Source of the DNA: Kuschelorhynchus macadamiae
Lineage: Eukaryota > Arthropoda > Insecta > Coleoptera > Curculionidae
Reading direction: 5' to 3'
DNA: 64,000 bases
Assembly (NCBI GenBank): GCA_030620095.1
Contig: JAUTXW010000064.1
Span: 194,501 to 258,500, forward strand
Below are positions 38,165 to 49,178 of this stretch, piece after piece (position 1 is the first letter of the stretch; every line of letters begins with the position of its first letter). Below the pieces are notes generated by a model. It was given only the letters and a program-made list of their open reading frames with translations, was not told where the DNA came from and did not search any database. A program made the translations under genes and the position numbers.

Positions 38165-38390
38165 GATTGCCAACTAGTGCCATACTAATGCCACACTAAT
38201 GCCATACTAATGCCATACTAATACCATACTAATGCCATACTAATCTCATACTAATGCCATGAAATACACATAAAAAAGGGGATCAATGCCAACCAATGCC
38301 ATCCTAATGCCATTACTAATTCCATGAATACACACAAGTATATAGGAGTAGTGCCAGTAATGCCAAGGATTTGTACACCACAATGCCACC
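38165..38390 (+). repeat. Right subterminal TGCCA repeat array
   Basis: A regular 11-base repeat (TAATGCCATAC variants) runs from about 38170 to 38265, followed by looser copies to the terminal repeat. TGCCA is again on the plus strand, so the two ends are in direct, not inverted, orientation. The phrase TTTGTACACCA next to AATGCCA occurs at both ends in the same orientation. Confidence 0.82.
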
Positions 38391-38413
38391 GCGGTTGACC
38401 CCTCGAGGAAATC

Positions 38414-38850
38414 AATAAAACTAGAATAGTTTGTAAACAAGGCCAAAAATAAGCCCCAAAATAATTAACAGTCTGTATATGAACTTAAAATGTGCATAAT
38501 AATTTTATCTAGACATTCTACAGATCGAATTTTATTATGTAGAACTTAATATTTTATGCAGGGTATTTCTACGTAGATCGATATACTTATTAAAAAACGT
38601 TTTTTAATATCGATTACTTTCTGGTTATCGCGCTATCTTGTTCTTGGGTGTCATGTATTACACTTCCTACTGGTGATTTCTTATCATTCTGCTGTTTTGG
38701 ACTTATATGTCTTCTCAATGAATGCTTAATATCTTCAGTGCAAGTTTTCGATAATAAGGAGCCTTAATCGAAGGGACCTAAATACTAATGAACTAATAAC
38801 AGGTTGATTTTGTGGTGGATAATGGGACTAATTTCCATTTAGGTAATTTT
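38414..38850. other. Intron sequence, nothing recognised
   Basis: No gene or repeat identified between the large transposon and the LINE fragment. Confidence 0.5.
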
Positions 38851-39375
38851 TAGGAGGCTGAGCAAACTGTGTTTTCTGATTCGGAACTTAGAGACAAGGT
38901 ATTGCTGAAGATTTTACTCCAGTCTTGCTATGGCTATTTTCATTCTCACTTGAGTTACGCAGTGTTTTGCTGGGGACACTCTCCTGGTGCAACTTCAGAC
39001 TGTGTTGCACAAAGGATGTGCATCGGAATCATTTCTGGACTAAGATACAGAGAATGCTATCGACGACAATTTATTAACCTTAGAATTGCCCAGTTTTTTC
39101 ATCCTAAGTTGTCTAAACGAGATCTCTCTTAAACATGCAGTCATATGTTAGAAATAGCGGCAATCATAATTACAACACCAGGAGAAAGGATAACCTCAGG
39201 CTGGCTTACCCCAGAACTGTAAGAGCCAGAGGCGGCCCGAGTCACTTTGCCATTAAGTTCTACAAATGTTCTGCCCCTAAATAAAAATTCTTGAACCTGA
39301 GAAGCTTCTGAAAGAAGAAACTAAAAGTCAGAGTCTATCTTAGGTCCAATGCTTTTTATTTACTAACTATCAATA
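38850..39375 (+). pseudogene. LINE 3' fragment (reverse-transcriptase C-terminus)
   Basis: The open piece at 38869-39132 contains YFHSHLSYAVFCWGHSPGAT and ISGLRYRECYRRQF, the typical region after the LINE polymerase domain. A frameshift leads to NHNYNTRRKDNLRLAYPRT and FAIKFYKCSAP, the C-terminal block, up to about 39370. A 5'-truncated copy is normal for LINE insertion. Confidence 0.85.
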
Positions 39376-39695
39376 TTTAAATAATGATTTCCCACATTTA
39401 TCCTATCTATCTGTCTATTTATCTACGTATCCATTGGTCAATTAATATAACTTTATTATATCTGATTATTTGGAGTCAACTAAAAGAGAGAACCTACTGT
39501 ACATATTATATAAATATGTTTAAATTTTCATGACTATTATAACTGTACTGTTACCCGCCTTATTATTATTCGATATTATTATTATTGAGATTGTGTTTTT
39601 ATTTATGTATTATTTTATGACGTTGTAAGTTATTTAAACACATATTATTATTTATATATTCGGTTGTATTCATTCATATACGATAGTTTTATATG

Positions 39696-39902
39696 CAGGG
39701 TGGGCCAATCAAAACGACACAAGGCCGATATTTCACTTGACCCCTATTCCCATTTAAGATTTTGGGGGTGGAAGTGACAAGGTTGGTGATATGTGCAAAG
39801 TCTTTCCTCCGGGAAATATAAATCGAGGGGTTCGAGCGATTTTTTTTTAAACGAACGGTATGTGAAATATCGGCATTGTTTCGTCTTGATTGGCTCACCC
39901 TG
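39696..39902. mobile_element. 207-base mariner-type MITE
   Basis: Inverted repeats of about 44 bases begin CAGGGTGGGCCAATCAAAAC on the left and CAGGGTGAGCCAATCAAGAC on the right. TA flanks the right end and TG (mutated TA) the left. Confidence 0.85.
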
Positions 39903-39958
39903 TATACTAAATGTCTTGTTTAAAACTATATCATTTTTGCTGTCCACGAGACCGTCTG

Positions 39959-39988
39959 CAGAGGTGTTCCTTACATGGAACACCTCTG
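39959..39988. repeat. Perfect 12-base hairpin
   Basis: CAGAGGTGTTCC (39959-39970), a 6-base loop (TTACAT), then GGAACACCTCTG (39977-39988). No T-run follows, so it is not an obvious terminator. Confidence 0.85.
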
Positions 39989-42330
39989 AACAAATATTTT
40001 GGTTCTAATGGAGACAATACCAAATTTCCCCTGGAAGGTAAAACATCACAACATAGGTGACAGGGAAGATCTGTTCCTCCTGAGACTTCCTTGAAAAATA
40101 AAATACCGAAGTCAATGTTGAAAAAACTTCAATTAGATCTTCCAGAGTAGGGTCTGTATGTTGAATTATGTCCGACTCCACAAGTAGAATAGAAAGGCGC
40201 CTATCGAGCTTGATTAACGCATTTAACCTACCACAAACAGAGAATAAGACGTTATTACCAAGCAGCTAAAGGATCCCTAGATTATAGTCTTACAAGATTC
40301 GGTTTTTTTAGTGAACATTTTTTTTTGCAAATAAAGGAAACAAACCTCATATTCACCCCGTTCCTAGGTATATACATAGTTTCCCTCCTTGTGAATTTTG
40401 TGAATTTTTAACCGACTCAAAAATCTAGTTGGATATAGATGTATAATTATATGTATGCATGTTAGTTTTCATGTACCGATTTCAATAAAATTGGTTTCAT
40501 TTGACTTTCCATTGCAACAATTAGGGATAACATTAAACAATTTATTCTGGACACAAAACAAATTTTGTGTAAATAAGTGTCTTATTACATATAGTGTCGA
40601 GGTTTTTAGGGGCAAGAAGTTAAAATTTTGTTATTCATTTTAATTTTTAGGGCTTTATATTGCCGATGTCTCATATATTGTATTATATTAATCACTGTGT
40701 TTCAAGCCAAAATTTATATGCGATTGGCGTTTTTAAATACACCAAGGCCAATTCCCTCTTTGTTTAATTATATTTAATCGATTGAAAAAAAAAATTACTA
40801 GAAAACTGAATGTCATTACTTAATAATAATAAGGCGAATTATTATGAATAATAAGACAGGCTAATTATTATGAAAAACAGAAAATATAATGAATTTAATT
40901 ATTTATTTTTGATTTTGCTCTACTGAAGTGGTTAAACGATTTGATTTGAAAAAGGTCATTGTAAATAACGCAGTATCATATCTACAAGTAGCTGTTGAAT
41001 CCCAAGCAATGGAAATTTCAGAAATTAAAGAAATCACGTATATATTCCGATGTGGTATATTATGCGGAAATAAATTATTTCCCAAACAAAAACAAGTAAA
41101 ATAATGCAAAGGCAGCTACTATATCAAATGCGCTATGCGAAATATTTCAGAATATGTATGTTGCAAATATACCATGAAACCATAAAATTGCCGCACGGAC
41201 ATTTTTCTCAAGACTAAAAAAGGTAACTTATTTCTGTAACTATAATGCAATCAGAATTATTGTAAGAGGGATTTTAAAAAAATTGACCTTAAATCGCAAA
41301 TGACAATGATGGTCCAAATCGCTAATAAACAGACAAAGTAAACTGAAAAAATACAATATTTCCAGTAGGAGACGGAAAAACCTATATATCTAGAGGCCAT
41401 TTGGCCAGGTACTATTTAAAAAAAAAAACAGCAAGGATGATTTTAGGTTATATTTTTTTCATACCCGTTTTTATTAGAAAAAAAATCTTAAAGGTAAAAT
41501 TATTTTTTATTTTACATAATAAGTATTGTGGCCTGTCGCCAACAAAGAATACACTGCTGTGGTTTCCACCTCCTGCAATGACAAAATTTGGAGTTCTAAA
41601 TGAAATTATATTATTTTTATGGCAAATAAATTTTAAAAAATTCAAACAAAATAAAGGTCTGCTGCACTCGTTTTTTTCTCTATGAATTTTACGCACGCAA
41701 TTTAGGAAGAAAATATTTGTTTTTAGTTTATGTTTTCATAAGTTTACAATTGATTTCTTTACCTCTTTTTTCGATCTATTCTGAAATCAGTTTTGAATCG
41801 ATTTTTGAATAGTCTGCTGTTTTGTTAACACAGTTTGTTGTAAAATTATTGCAGACATTAAATTTTTCACTCAACGTGATTTATTACATTATTACTAACT
41901 TCAGTTTCTTAGAGTATAAAACACTCTGCAATAAGAATACACTTGCAAATTATACTTAAAAAAGTTTTAGTCATTTATTTTTTGACTTGTGTATTTAAAG
42001 TACTATTGAAACGTTTTATACTGTAACCTACAATTTTTCGCAGGTTGTTGTTGAAGTATTTAGCATTTTTAGGTACATGTTATATTAAAGACCTCAAAAA
42101 CGTTGAAGCTGACCTATACAACAAAAAACTTTATAAAATAGAACTAAAATTCCACTGACTTCAAAAATAAACACTGAAAAGTAAAAAATAACTATCTACT
42201 TTATTTTGTTTTATTATATAAAATGTTTTTTAAAATCCTGTCGATTCAGGATCTTAAAAGTGTTATATTCAAAGTTTACAATTATCTCCTACGGTAGACC
42301 CTGGAAGGGGTCAATATATGATACTCACCC
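39989..42330. other. Intron sequence, nothing recognised apart from a dispersed repeat
   Basis: Bases 42085-42160 resemble part of the 636-base duplicated unit at 58990-59080 (shared GACCT, ACAA, AAA and GAATAGAACTAAAAT-type blocks). No coding sequence is supported. Confidence 0.45.
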
Positions 42331-42334
42331 TGTA

Positions 42335-42656
42335 CAGGGTATCCCATTTTCGGCACTTTGGTGGAGTATCTTTCTTATTTTTAAAGATAGAGGTTGCGGT
42401 TTTCGCGACAGTGTGCTACTTTTTTCGTGCAATTATAGATGTCGCCAGCAGAATTTTCATTGTCGTTTTGGTTTTTAAAAATGTTGCATTTTCAGGCACC
42501 CCGTGTATCCCAGCTTTCTGATATCTTATCAAAAAAGCGAAAACTATCTCTTATATAACTTTTTCCGTAGAATTCAGTGACGCTTTTAGAATAAGTATAG
42601 AGGATCAGGTCAAAAAGTTATCGGACGCTACTTTATTTTTTAAATGGGACACCCTG
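42335..42656. mobile_element. 322-base mariner-type MITE
   Basis: Ends CAGGGTATCCCATTTT and AAATGGGACACCCTG, flanked by TA (42333-42334, 42657-42658). Related to the copy at 45101 in the opposite orientation. Another outward-facing ACCCTG end abuts it at 42327-42332. Confidence 0.85.
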
Positions 42657-43189
42657 TATATTATTATTTATATTTATTAGGAATGTGGACTCAAAACTCG
42701 AGATTTTCTAGAATTTTATTTTGTGTCCAATTAGTCGTAGTAGGGCTAAAATGTATTAAAAACAAAATTTATGTAAGTAATTATTTTACTAAAGATGTAG
42801 TACTTTCAAACTTAAATTAAAAGATCTTTTTTGATTCTCAAAGCTTAATTAATTATTACAGCATTTTAACTTAATTATTGAATATACTTATTGAATTTTA
42901 CTCAAAACGAAACAATAATTACCTATCTTACTTAAAACTTAAGTTAGGAAACAAAAGAGAAACAAAATTTTGAAAAAGCAAAGAGTTTTCAAATGTTGTT
43001 TTCAAAATGACGTCCATTTTCCTGTATGCAAAATTGGCACATTTTCGTTATTCTTCTAATAGCGTTCAAAAGACTCATAAGCCTTTGCAAATTTGAGAAA
43101 GTTAACTGGATTACCGCATGAAGCTACGCTACATACTGCCATCGTGTTTTATATATTTTGTTTTGCATGAAACCCCATATCTTCTAAAA

Positions 43190-44825
43190 ATGCCCTTAAA
43201 AGGGCAGATTTGTGGTTGGAGCACCGTCTTGTTGAAGGTAAACGGCATTATAAAGTGCCAATAGAATATTTTCCATCAGTTGTGGAATAACTTCCTCAAG
43301 CAATGGCGGCTGGTGCATAAGAGCGGAACTCCAGAACACATCTACTTTCGACCATTTTTTTACAGATTTTTGTATAACAAATACATACGAGAATAAATCT
43401 CCAACATCCCTATAGATTTTTTCTTTAAAGCAAGAACACCGCAAGTTTCACGGCCTGCAGATCCCAGTGTAGGCTCGTTTTCCAACAGGGAGAGAGACTG
43501 TGGGTGCACAGCGAACGATTTTTGAAAATGACACGTCTGATCGAACGCCGCACGTGGTTGAATCGTTCGTTCTATTGATCTATTTAGTTGCATAAATATG
43601 AAATCAATTGAGTATTTACAAATTCATAATTTTAGTTCTTTGGCATACGATTGGTTCTATTTAGTTGCATAAGTATGAATTCAATCGAGTATTTACAAAT
43701 TCGTAAGTTTAGTATTTACAAATTCGTAATTTTGTTTTGACGTACGAAGACAAGATTAAAATTAAAGAACGTGGTCGACCGACACCACAAGTAGTAAACA
43801 ATGAAGTTAGTGGAACCAGGGATACACCCAAGAGAAAATATTAAGTAAGAAAAACTACCTATTATCATTCATTCATATATATGTTATGATTTATGAAAAA
43901 TGAAATAAGATTTTGCCATCGAAATAAAATATTGGAGGGGGGGGGGGTAGCGTCCGTCCTTGAGTGGATCAAGTAGAAATAAAAGTACAACCACCAGTTT
44001 TTATAGGTTATAGCAAAACCAAATGGTTTTTTGCTTGCGTATTTTTAAAGCAGAACACAACCTTGAACATCTCACGCGCTGCCACTGTCTTTAAGGATTT
44101 CTAGGTACCGATACGTTTTGAGACTTTCAAAAATTCTAAATTCTATAGACTATTCGTCTTCCAAAAATAAAATACGAAACCCCAACACCAAAGCGTCCTT
44201 GTTGTGCCCTTTTAAAAAATTCAATGGTGATTTTCTGCGGATCAGTTTCTTGTATTATGGCGATTGAAAATTCCCTTACTTGAAAAATAAGATTCATCGG
44301 ACTAGATAACGAGTCTGCCGAAAGATTTATCAGTATGAATTTGTTTTTAAATATCATTAGCAAATCAACATTCGGCGCTAGGCATCGTCGGGGTGTAAAT
44401 GTTGAACTATATGGATAATATTTATGTATTTGCAAAATTTTTTGAGCTTCAGACTACACTGGATACACATATTCCTCTTTCTGCGGGCAAGAAGATGAAG
44501 GCTTTGCTTGTAAATAACCGAATACGTTTATTTCTTTTCTCTCTCTATCTTGTTTAGTGTATGCTTTAGGACTGAGCTAGATAAATGATCCGTGCTCTAC
44601 TAAATTTGATTTAAGGCGGGCAAATATGTCTCGGAAAGGTTGCCTTCTCTCTGGATTTCCAATATGAACAAGGACTCCTAAGATATTATCCTAACCATAG
44701 TGCTCAAAATACCTTTGTTGATATAATTCTGAAGCTTTTTGGGGATTTTCATTATTTATTATTATTTATTATTGTATGAAACAAACCAACATAGCATCCT
44801 TTTCATAATTTTCGTAGACCGCCAT
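43190..44825 (-). pseudogene. Heavily decayed mariner-type transposase
   Basis: On the minus strand, about 44820-44480 gives MAVYENYEKDAMLVCFIQ, then PERRQPFRDIFARLKSNLVE (helix-turn-helix region). About 44410 gives VQHLHPDDA. The frame 44435-44136 gives QGRFGVGVSYFIFG, matching the block before the second catalytic residue. The frame 43444-43196 ends with LQQDGAPTTN, the second-Asp motif. Stops and frameshifts are numerous and no terminal repeats were matched to it. The poly-G tract at 43936-43945 lies within it. Confidence 0.68.
43570..43740. repeat. Short direct repeat, unit about 75 bases
   Basis: TCTATTTAGTTGCATAA, TATGAAATCAATTGAGTATT and TACAAATTCATAATTTTAG recur about 80 bases later with few changes. 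The ending TATTTACAAATTCGTAA appears a third time. Confidence 0.7.
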
Positions 44826-45100
44826 TATTGTAAAAAAAGTAAATAAAATGTAATATATAGTTAAATAGAAACACCGAAACAACAAAAATATTTTGTTAAT
44901 AGTCAAAAACGGATTAAACCGCAAAGTTTTTTACAATTTGCTGTTTCTTCCAAACGAATTAGCCATAGCCCACTACCTACTAATTGGAGTCCAAAGGAAA
45001 TTTTAGAAAATCTGGAATTTTGAGCTTTTTACTTAACTGCATACATGTATATATTTTTGGAAAGGCCACATAATTCCTAATAAACATAAATAATAATATA

Positions 45101-45410
45101 CAGGGTGTCCCATTTAAAACAATAAAATAGGGTCCGATAACGTTTTGACCTGACCTATATTTATTCTGAAAACTGCATCGAATTCTACCGAAAAAGTCAT
45201 ATAAGGATCAGTTTTCGCCTTTTTGATAAGTTATCAGATAGCTGGGATACGAAGGGTGCCTGGAAATGCAACATTTTTAAAAACGCCCTGTATCTCAAAA
45301 ACCAAAAGGGCTATGAAAATTCTGTTGGCGCCATCTTTAATTTCAATTTCGCCCAAAATGAAGATACCATGTACATGTAATGTTACTAGTGAGGCGCCAT
45401 TCGGTCTATT
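45101..45410. mobile_element. Truncated mariner-type MITE
   Basis: Starts CAGGGTGTCCCATTTAAAAC after TA and follows the reverse complement of the 42335-42656 MITE for about 250 bases (shared AAATGCAACATTTTTAAAAA, GAAAATTCTG). The far end is not found. Confidence 0.75.
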
Positions 45411-45542
45411 CAGTTAGCTGTGTAATTACTTATCAGAGTTTTCATATCGACAAATTTTAGAATATTTATTTAAAATTGAACCATGCTGATTCATGAATTT
45501 TGGGTAAACTATTCATTTAACTAATTGTTATTTATTTTTCAG

Positions 45543-47151
45543 CGCTATTGTTTCCATGGACAAGCAACTTTTCTACCAAAGGCTGTTCAAGTTCTGTATG
45601 ACTCTACCGTTGGTAGCAATGGTTAACAACATATTGAAGTATGCAATCGGTGACCTAAAAATCCGTCTCAGAACAAATCTCACCAAGCGACTTTACGAGG
45701 ACTACCTTAAAAACTTCACCTATTATCGCGTTTCAAATTTAGATAATAGGATAGCTAACCCAGATCAACTTCTCACGACCGACATTGATAAGTTTTGTGA
45801 AGCCATTACGGACTTATATTGTAATACTGCTAAGCCACTTCTTGATATCGGAATATATGTTTATAAACTGTCTACTACAATGGGTGGGAGCACGCCTGGA
45901 CTTATGTTAGGCTATCTTTTTATTTCAGGATTAGCTCTAACAAATCTTAGAAAACCCACTGCGAGATTGACAGCGGTGGAACAAAAGTTGGAAGGTGAAT
46001 TCAGGCACATAAATTCTCGATTAATCACACATTCGGAAGAGGTAGCCTTCTACAATGGAAATGTACGAGAAAAAGCCACACTTTTTGCCAGCTATAAGAA
46101 ACTCCAAAATCACTTGAATAAATTCCTAAGATTTAGGGTGATCATGGGTGTTATCGACAATCTAGTAGCAAAATATGTTGCTAGTATTGTTGGCTTTTTA
46201 GCGGTATCGCTACCTTTTATTTCGGGTAGGATAGCAAAAGAGAGCCACGGTGAAAGGTCTAGACTATATTATACTTATGGAAGAATGTTGGTGAAACTAG
46301 CAGAAGCTATTGGTAGGTTAGTTCTTGCGGGCCGTGATTTGACACGATTGGCTGGGTTTACAGCCAGAGTGACTCAGCTGAGGACAGTTCTCGATGAGCT
46401 AAACCAAGGTAAATATATTAGAACCATGGTGGCAGGCTCAGAAAATCTAAAACCAAATGGCGGTAAGCTAATCTTCCAGAATAATGTGATAAGATTCAAC
46501 AAAGTTCCATTGGTTACTCCTAATGGTGATATACTAATTCCAGAGTTAACTTTCGAAATTAAGTCTGGTATGAATGTCCTTGTGTGTGGTCCTAATGGAT
46601 CCGGAAAATCATCTTTATTTAGAATCCTTGGGGAGCTATGGCCTCTCTTTGGTGGGGAAGTGACCAAGCCTCCGAGGGGAAAGCTGTTTTATATTCCCCA
46701 ACGTCCTTACATGACCCTTGGTAGTCTGAGAGATCAGCTTACTTATCCACATAGCAGCGCTGAAGCTTCTAGACGTGGCACTTCGGATGAAAAACTCATA
46801 GATTATTTAAATAGAGTCCAACTAGGCTACCTTCTAGAAAGAGAGGGGGGCTTAGATGCTATAGCTGATTGGTTAGATGTACTCTCAGGTGGCGAAAAAC
46901 AACGGATAGCTATGGCAAGAGTATTCTATCATAGGCCGCAATTTGCTATTCTAGATGAATGCACAAGTGCTGTTTCTGTAGATGTAGAAGGAAGCATGTA
47001 TAAATACTGTCGAGATGGCGGTATTACGTTACTGACAGTTTCTCACAGGAAGTCTTTGTGGCAACATCATGAGTATGTGCTGCATTTGGATGGTAGAGGA
47101 AGTTATAGTTTTAAGCCCATTGAAAATGAGACAGAACAGTTTGGTTCATAA
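45543..47151 (+). CDS. ABCD3: Peroxisomal ABC half-transporter (ABCD3/PMP70-like), large terminal exon
   Basis: This exon follows an acceptor (TTATTTTTCAG) and stays open for 535 residues to TAA at 47149-47151. It holds most of the transmembrane domain, including the family's EEVAFYNGN loop motif, then the nucleotide-binding domain. Counting from the Met at 45556, Walker A (GPNGSGKSS) is near residue 345, the ABC signature (LSGGEKQR) near 443, Walker B (FAILDE) near 467 and the switch histidine (TVSH) near 497. All catalytic motifs are intact. With the 5311-5550 exon the visible protein is about 615 residues; human ABCD3 has about 659, so only a short N-terminus is missing. The family transports long-chain and branched acyl-CoAs into peroxisomes using ATP. 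Such a large undivided exon after a 40-kb intron is notable. No stops or frameshifts are seen, so the gene looks functional. Confidence 0.96.
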
Positions 47152-48310
47152 CTACAGTAAGTGTATGTTAAATTCCTGCTAGTTTTAAGATTATCTAATT
47201 TTTTCTAGAATTTCAATAGTCTACTGTAAAGATGCTTTACATACAATAGATATATTGTCATTTAATAATTTTTTAAATTTATTAAATGATTATGAGCTAA
47301 AACAAAATTGTGCCTACACCTAAGGTGTCGGTAGAAAAAAAGGTAAAAATTACTATTAGTCTAAGATGCAAAAAGTATTATAAGCAGAACCTTTATATAA
47401 GTATGCAGTTTTAGTGCCCAAAACAAAAAGTGAACTGTGCTCAATATAACATTGTGTCCTGACTGACAACTAAGTATTACTATACATTTTGTCTAATGTT
47501 GTGACATTTGTAAATTTTTATTTAATCAAACTATTCTACTTACATTCTTTAAAGATAACTCGAACGTCCTGCTGCAGTTTATTGTCCGTACTAATACACA
47601 ATATTAGATAAAATGGATAGTAATATTTCGTGGTCAGACAAGACACAATCAATGATGCACATTTTTCTGAACAAAAAGTCAACATCATTATGGAATTTAG
47701 AAGCTTAGTGCTTATTAAGGCAGTATCAGATTTTTTGGTGAAGGTGTAGTTTCATCTAGTTTCTCTAATATCACTGATTTTAATTATTACAGTGCTAGAG
47801 CTTTATTTTATTTATTTTTATTTTTTGATTTTATGTTATTTTTTACAAAAAAAATGTACCAACCTGACCTTTTATAGGAAATATGTTATTTTACACAAAT
47901 TAGACGTTTAAAAAAGTACATCTTCCATTTTCTATATTTTTAGCAAAAAGTTGTCAGTTAAGTTGGCAGTAAACTGGCATTTAGAAACAAATAGTTGACA
48001 CATTTGGGTTTATATTCACTAATAATCTTTCATTTTCTCTACCACTCTCTTACATATAGAAACTAAAAACTGAAAATAGTCGAGTTTTAGGTTCTGATTA
48101 TTATATTACTTTTTAAGGCTTATAAGCGTCTGAAGTCTTTAATACGTTAATAAATAATAATACTACTTCTCAATTCATATTGAACTTATTGTTGTGTTTG
48201 TTAATAATAATTTAATATTCTAGAAAAATCTAGTTTGAATATAATACTGTTAACATTTCAGGTATAATCAGAACTGTTTATTTTGTGACAAAAATAAATT
48301 TATTTATATT

Positions 48311-48312
<2 letters not shown>
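47152..48312 (+). other. 3' flank of the ABCD3-like gene, probable 3' UTR
   Basis: No coding sequence. AATAAA occurs near 48150 and near 48291, either of which could serve as a polyadenylation signal. I cannot tell which is used. Confidence 0.4.

Positions 48313-48364
<52 letters not shown>
48313..48364. repeat. (TA)n array, left of MITE
   Basis: About 26 TA units ending exactly at the MITE terminus. Confidence 0.97.
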
Positions 48365-48367
<3 letters not shown>

Positions 48368-49115
48368 TGTGACCCATTTAAAAGCTGCGGAACGCCCTAA
48401 TATCTCAGGAATTAACTGCCAGATTTGTTTCAAATTTTGGTGATGTGTATAGATTTAAAATATGTATTACTATTTTGACATATTCAACTTTAACATTGCT
48501 CATTGGCGTGCGAGCCTAGAGGAGGGGAAATGGTACGATATTTTAGAAAAAAATATTAGCGATTTTTTTTACGAAATTTTGCTTCTCGATTCTTACTCAG
48601 CATCATCAGGAAGCCCCTTATACCAAAGTTCAACAAAATAAGTCATTAGCTTTGGGCAATACGAGCTTTCAAAAAATGCATTTTTTTTTTTCATTTTAAA
48701 GGTAGAAATCTCTTAAACCATTGTCTTGATCAAAAAACACTATTTTACATTTTTTTTATTATTTTAACGATCTTTATTGAATTTTATTACTTTAAGACAT
48801 TTTTTTATTTTTATAATTTTAATAAAAATAATTAAGAAACGATAGCAAAGCTGAAAATTTTATTTTGTTGAAATTAGGTATAAGGGGTTCATGATGATGT
48901 ATGGTAAGAATCGAGAATCAAAATTTCGTAAAAAAAATCGCTAATATCTTTTTCTTAAAAATCGTACGATTTCCCCCTAGACTCGCACGCCAATGAGCGA
49001 TGTCAAAGTTGAATGTGTCTATATAATCATATATTAAATACACATCACCAAAATTTGAAACTAACCTGGTAGTCAATTCCTGAGATATAAGGGTGTTCCG
49101 CTTTTAAATGGGTCA

Positions 49116-49120
<5 letters not shown>
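48365..49120. mobile_element. 756-base mariner-type MITE with about 285-base inverted repeats
   Basis: The left end CAGTGTGACCCATTTAAAAG and the right end (reverse complement CAATGTGACCCATTTAAAAG) continue as inverted repeats for about 285 bases, sharing GCTCATTGGCGTGCGAG and ATTAGCGATTTTTTTTACG. No transposase. It is bounded on both sides by (TA)n. Confidence 0.92.

Positions 49121-49174
<54 letters not shown>
49121..49174. repeat. (TA)n array, right of MITE
   Basis: About 27 TA units starting exactly at the MITE terminus. Confidence 0.97.

Positions 49175-49178
<4 letters not shown>

Larger units (their letters stand above)
27581..38405 (-). mobile_element. 10.8-kb DNA transposon with 8-base target duplication (P-like, unclassified)
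   Basis: The left end CGAGGGGTCAACCGCGG (27581-27597) and its exact reverse complement at 38389-38405 form 17-base terminal inverted repeats. A perfect 8-base duplication, AGGAAATC, flanks them at 27573-27580 and 38406-38413. Both ends carry subterminal arrays of TGCCA-containing repeats in the same orientation. The interior holds a two-exon transposase gene on the minus strand (34592 to 29023), a five-copy minisatellite, a small MITE and a nested 2.9-kb mariner. Without the mariner the element is about 7.9 kb. The 8-base duplication and the transposase motifs point towards a P-like superfamily, but the BED-type finger and C-terminal domain are unlike classical P elements. Confidence 0.9.

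Noticed and set aside
39959..39988. The 12-base hairpin as a transcription terminator
   Set aside because: It has no T-run, and rho-independent terminators are not expected in this eukaryotic genome.
42335..45410. The two related MITEs as the terminal inverted repeats of one element enclosing the transposase at 43190-44825
   Set aside because: Their ends face the wrong way for a single element: 42335-42656 is complete with both ends, and 45101 begins a copy that extends rightward, away from the transposase.
46374..46667. Minus-strand 97-residue frame inside the ABC transporter exon
   Set aside because: It lies opposite the Walker A region of the well-supported plus-strand gene; shadow frame.
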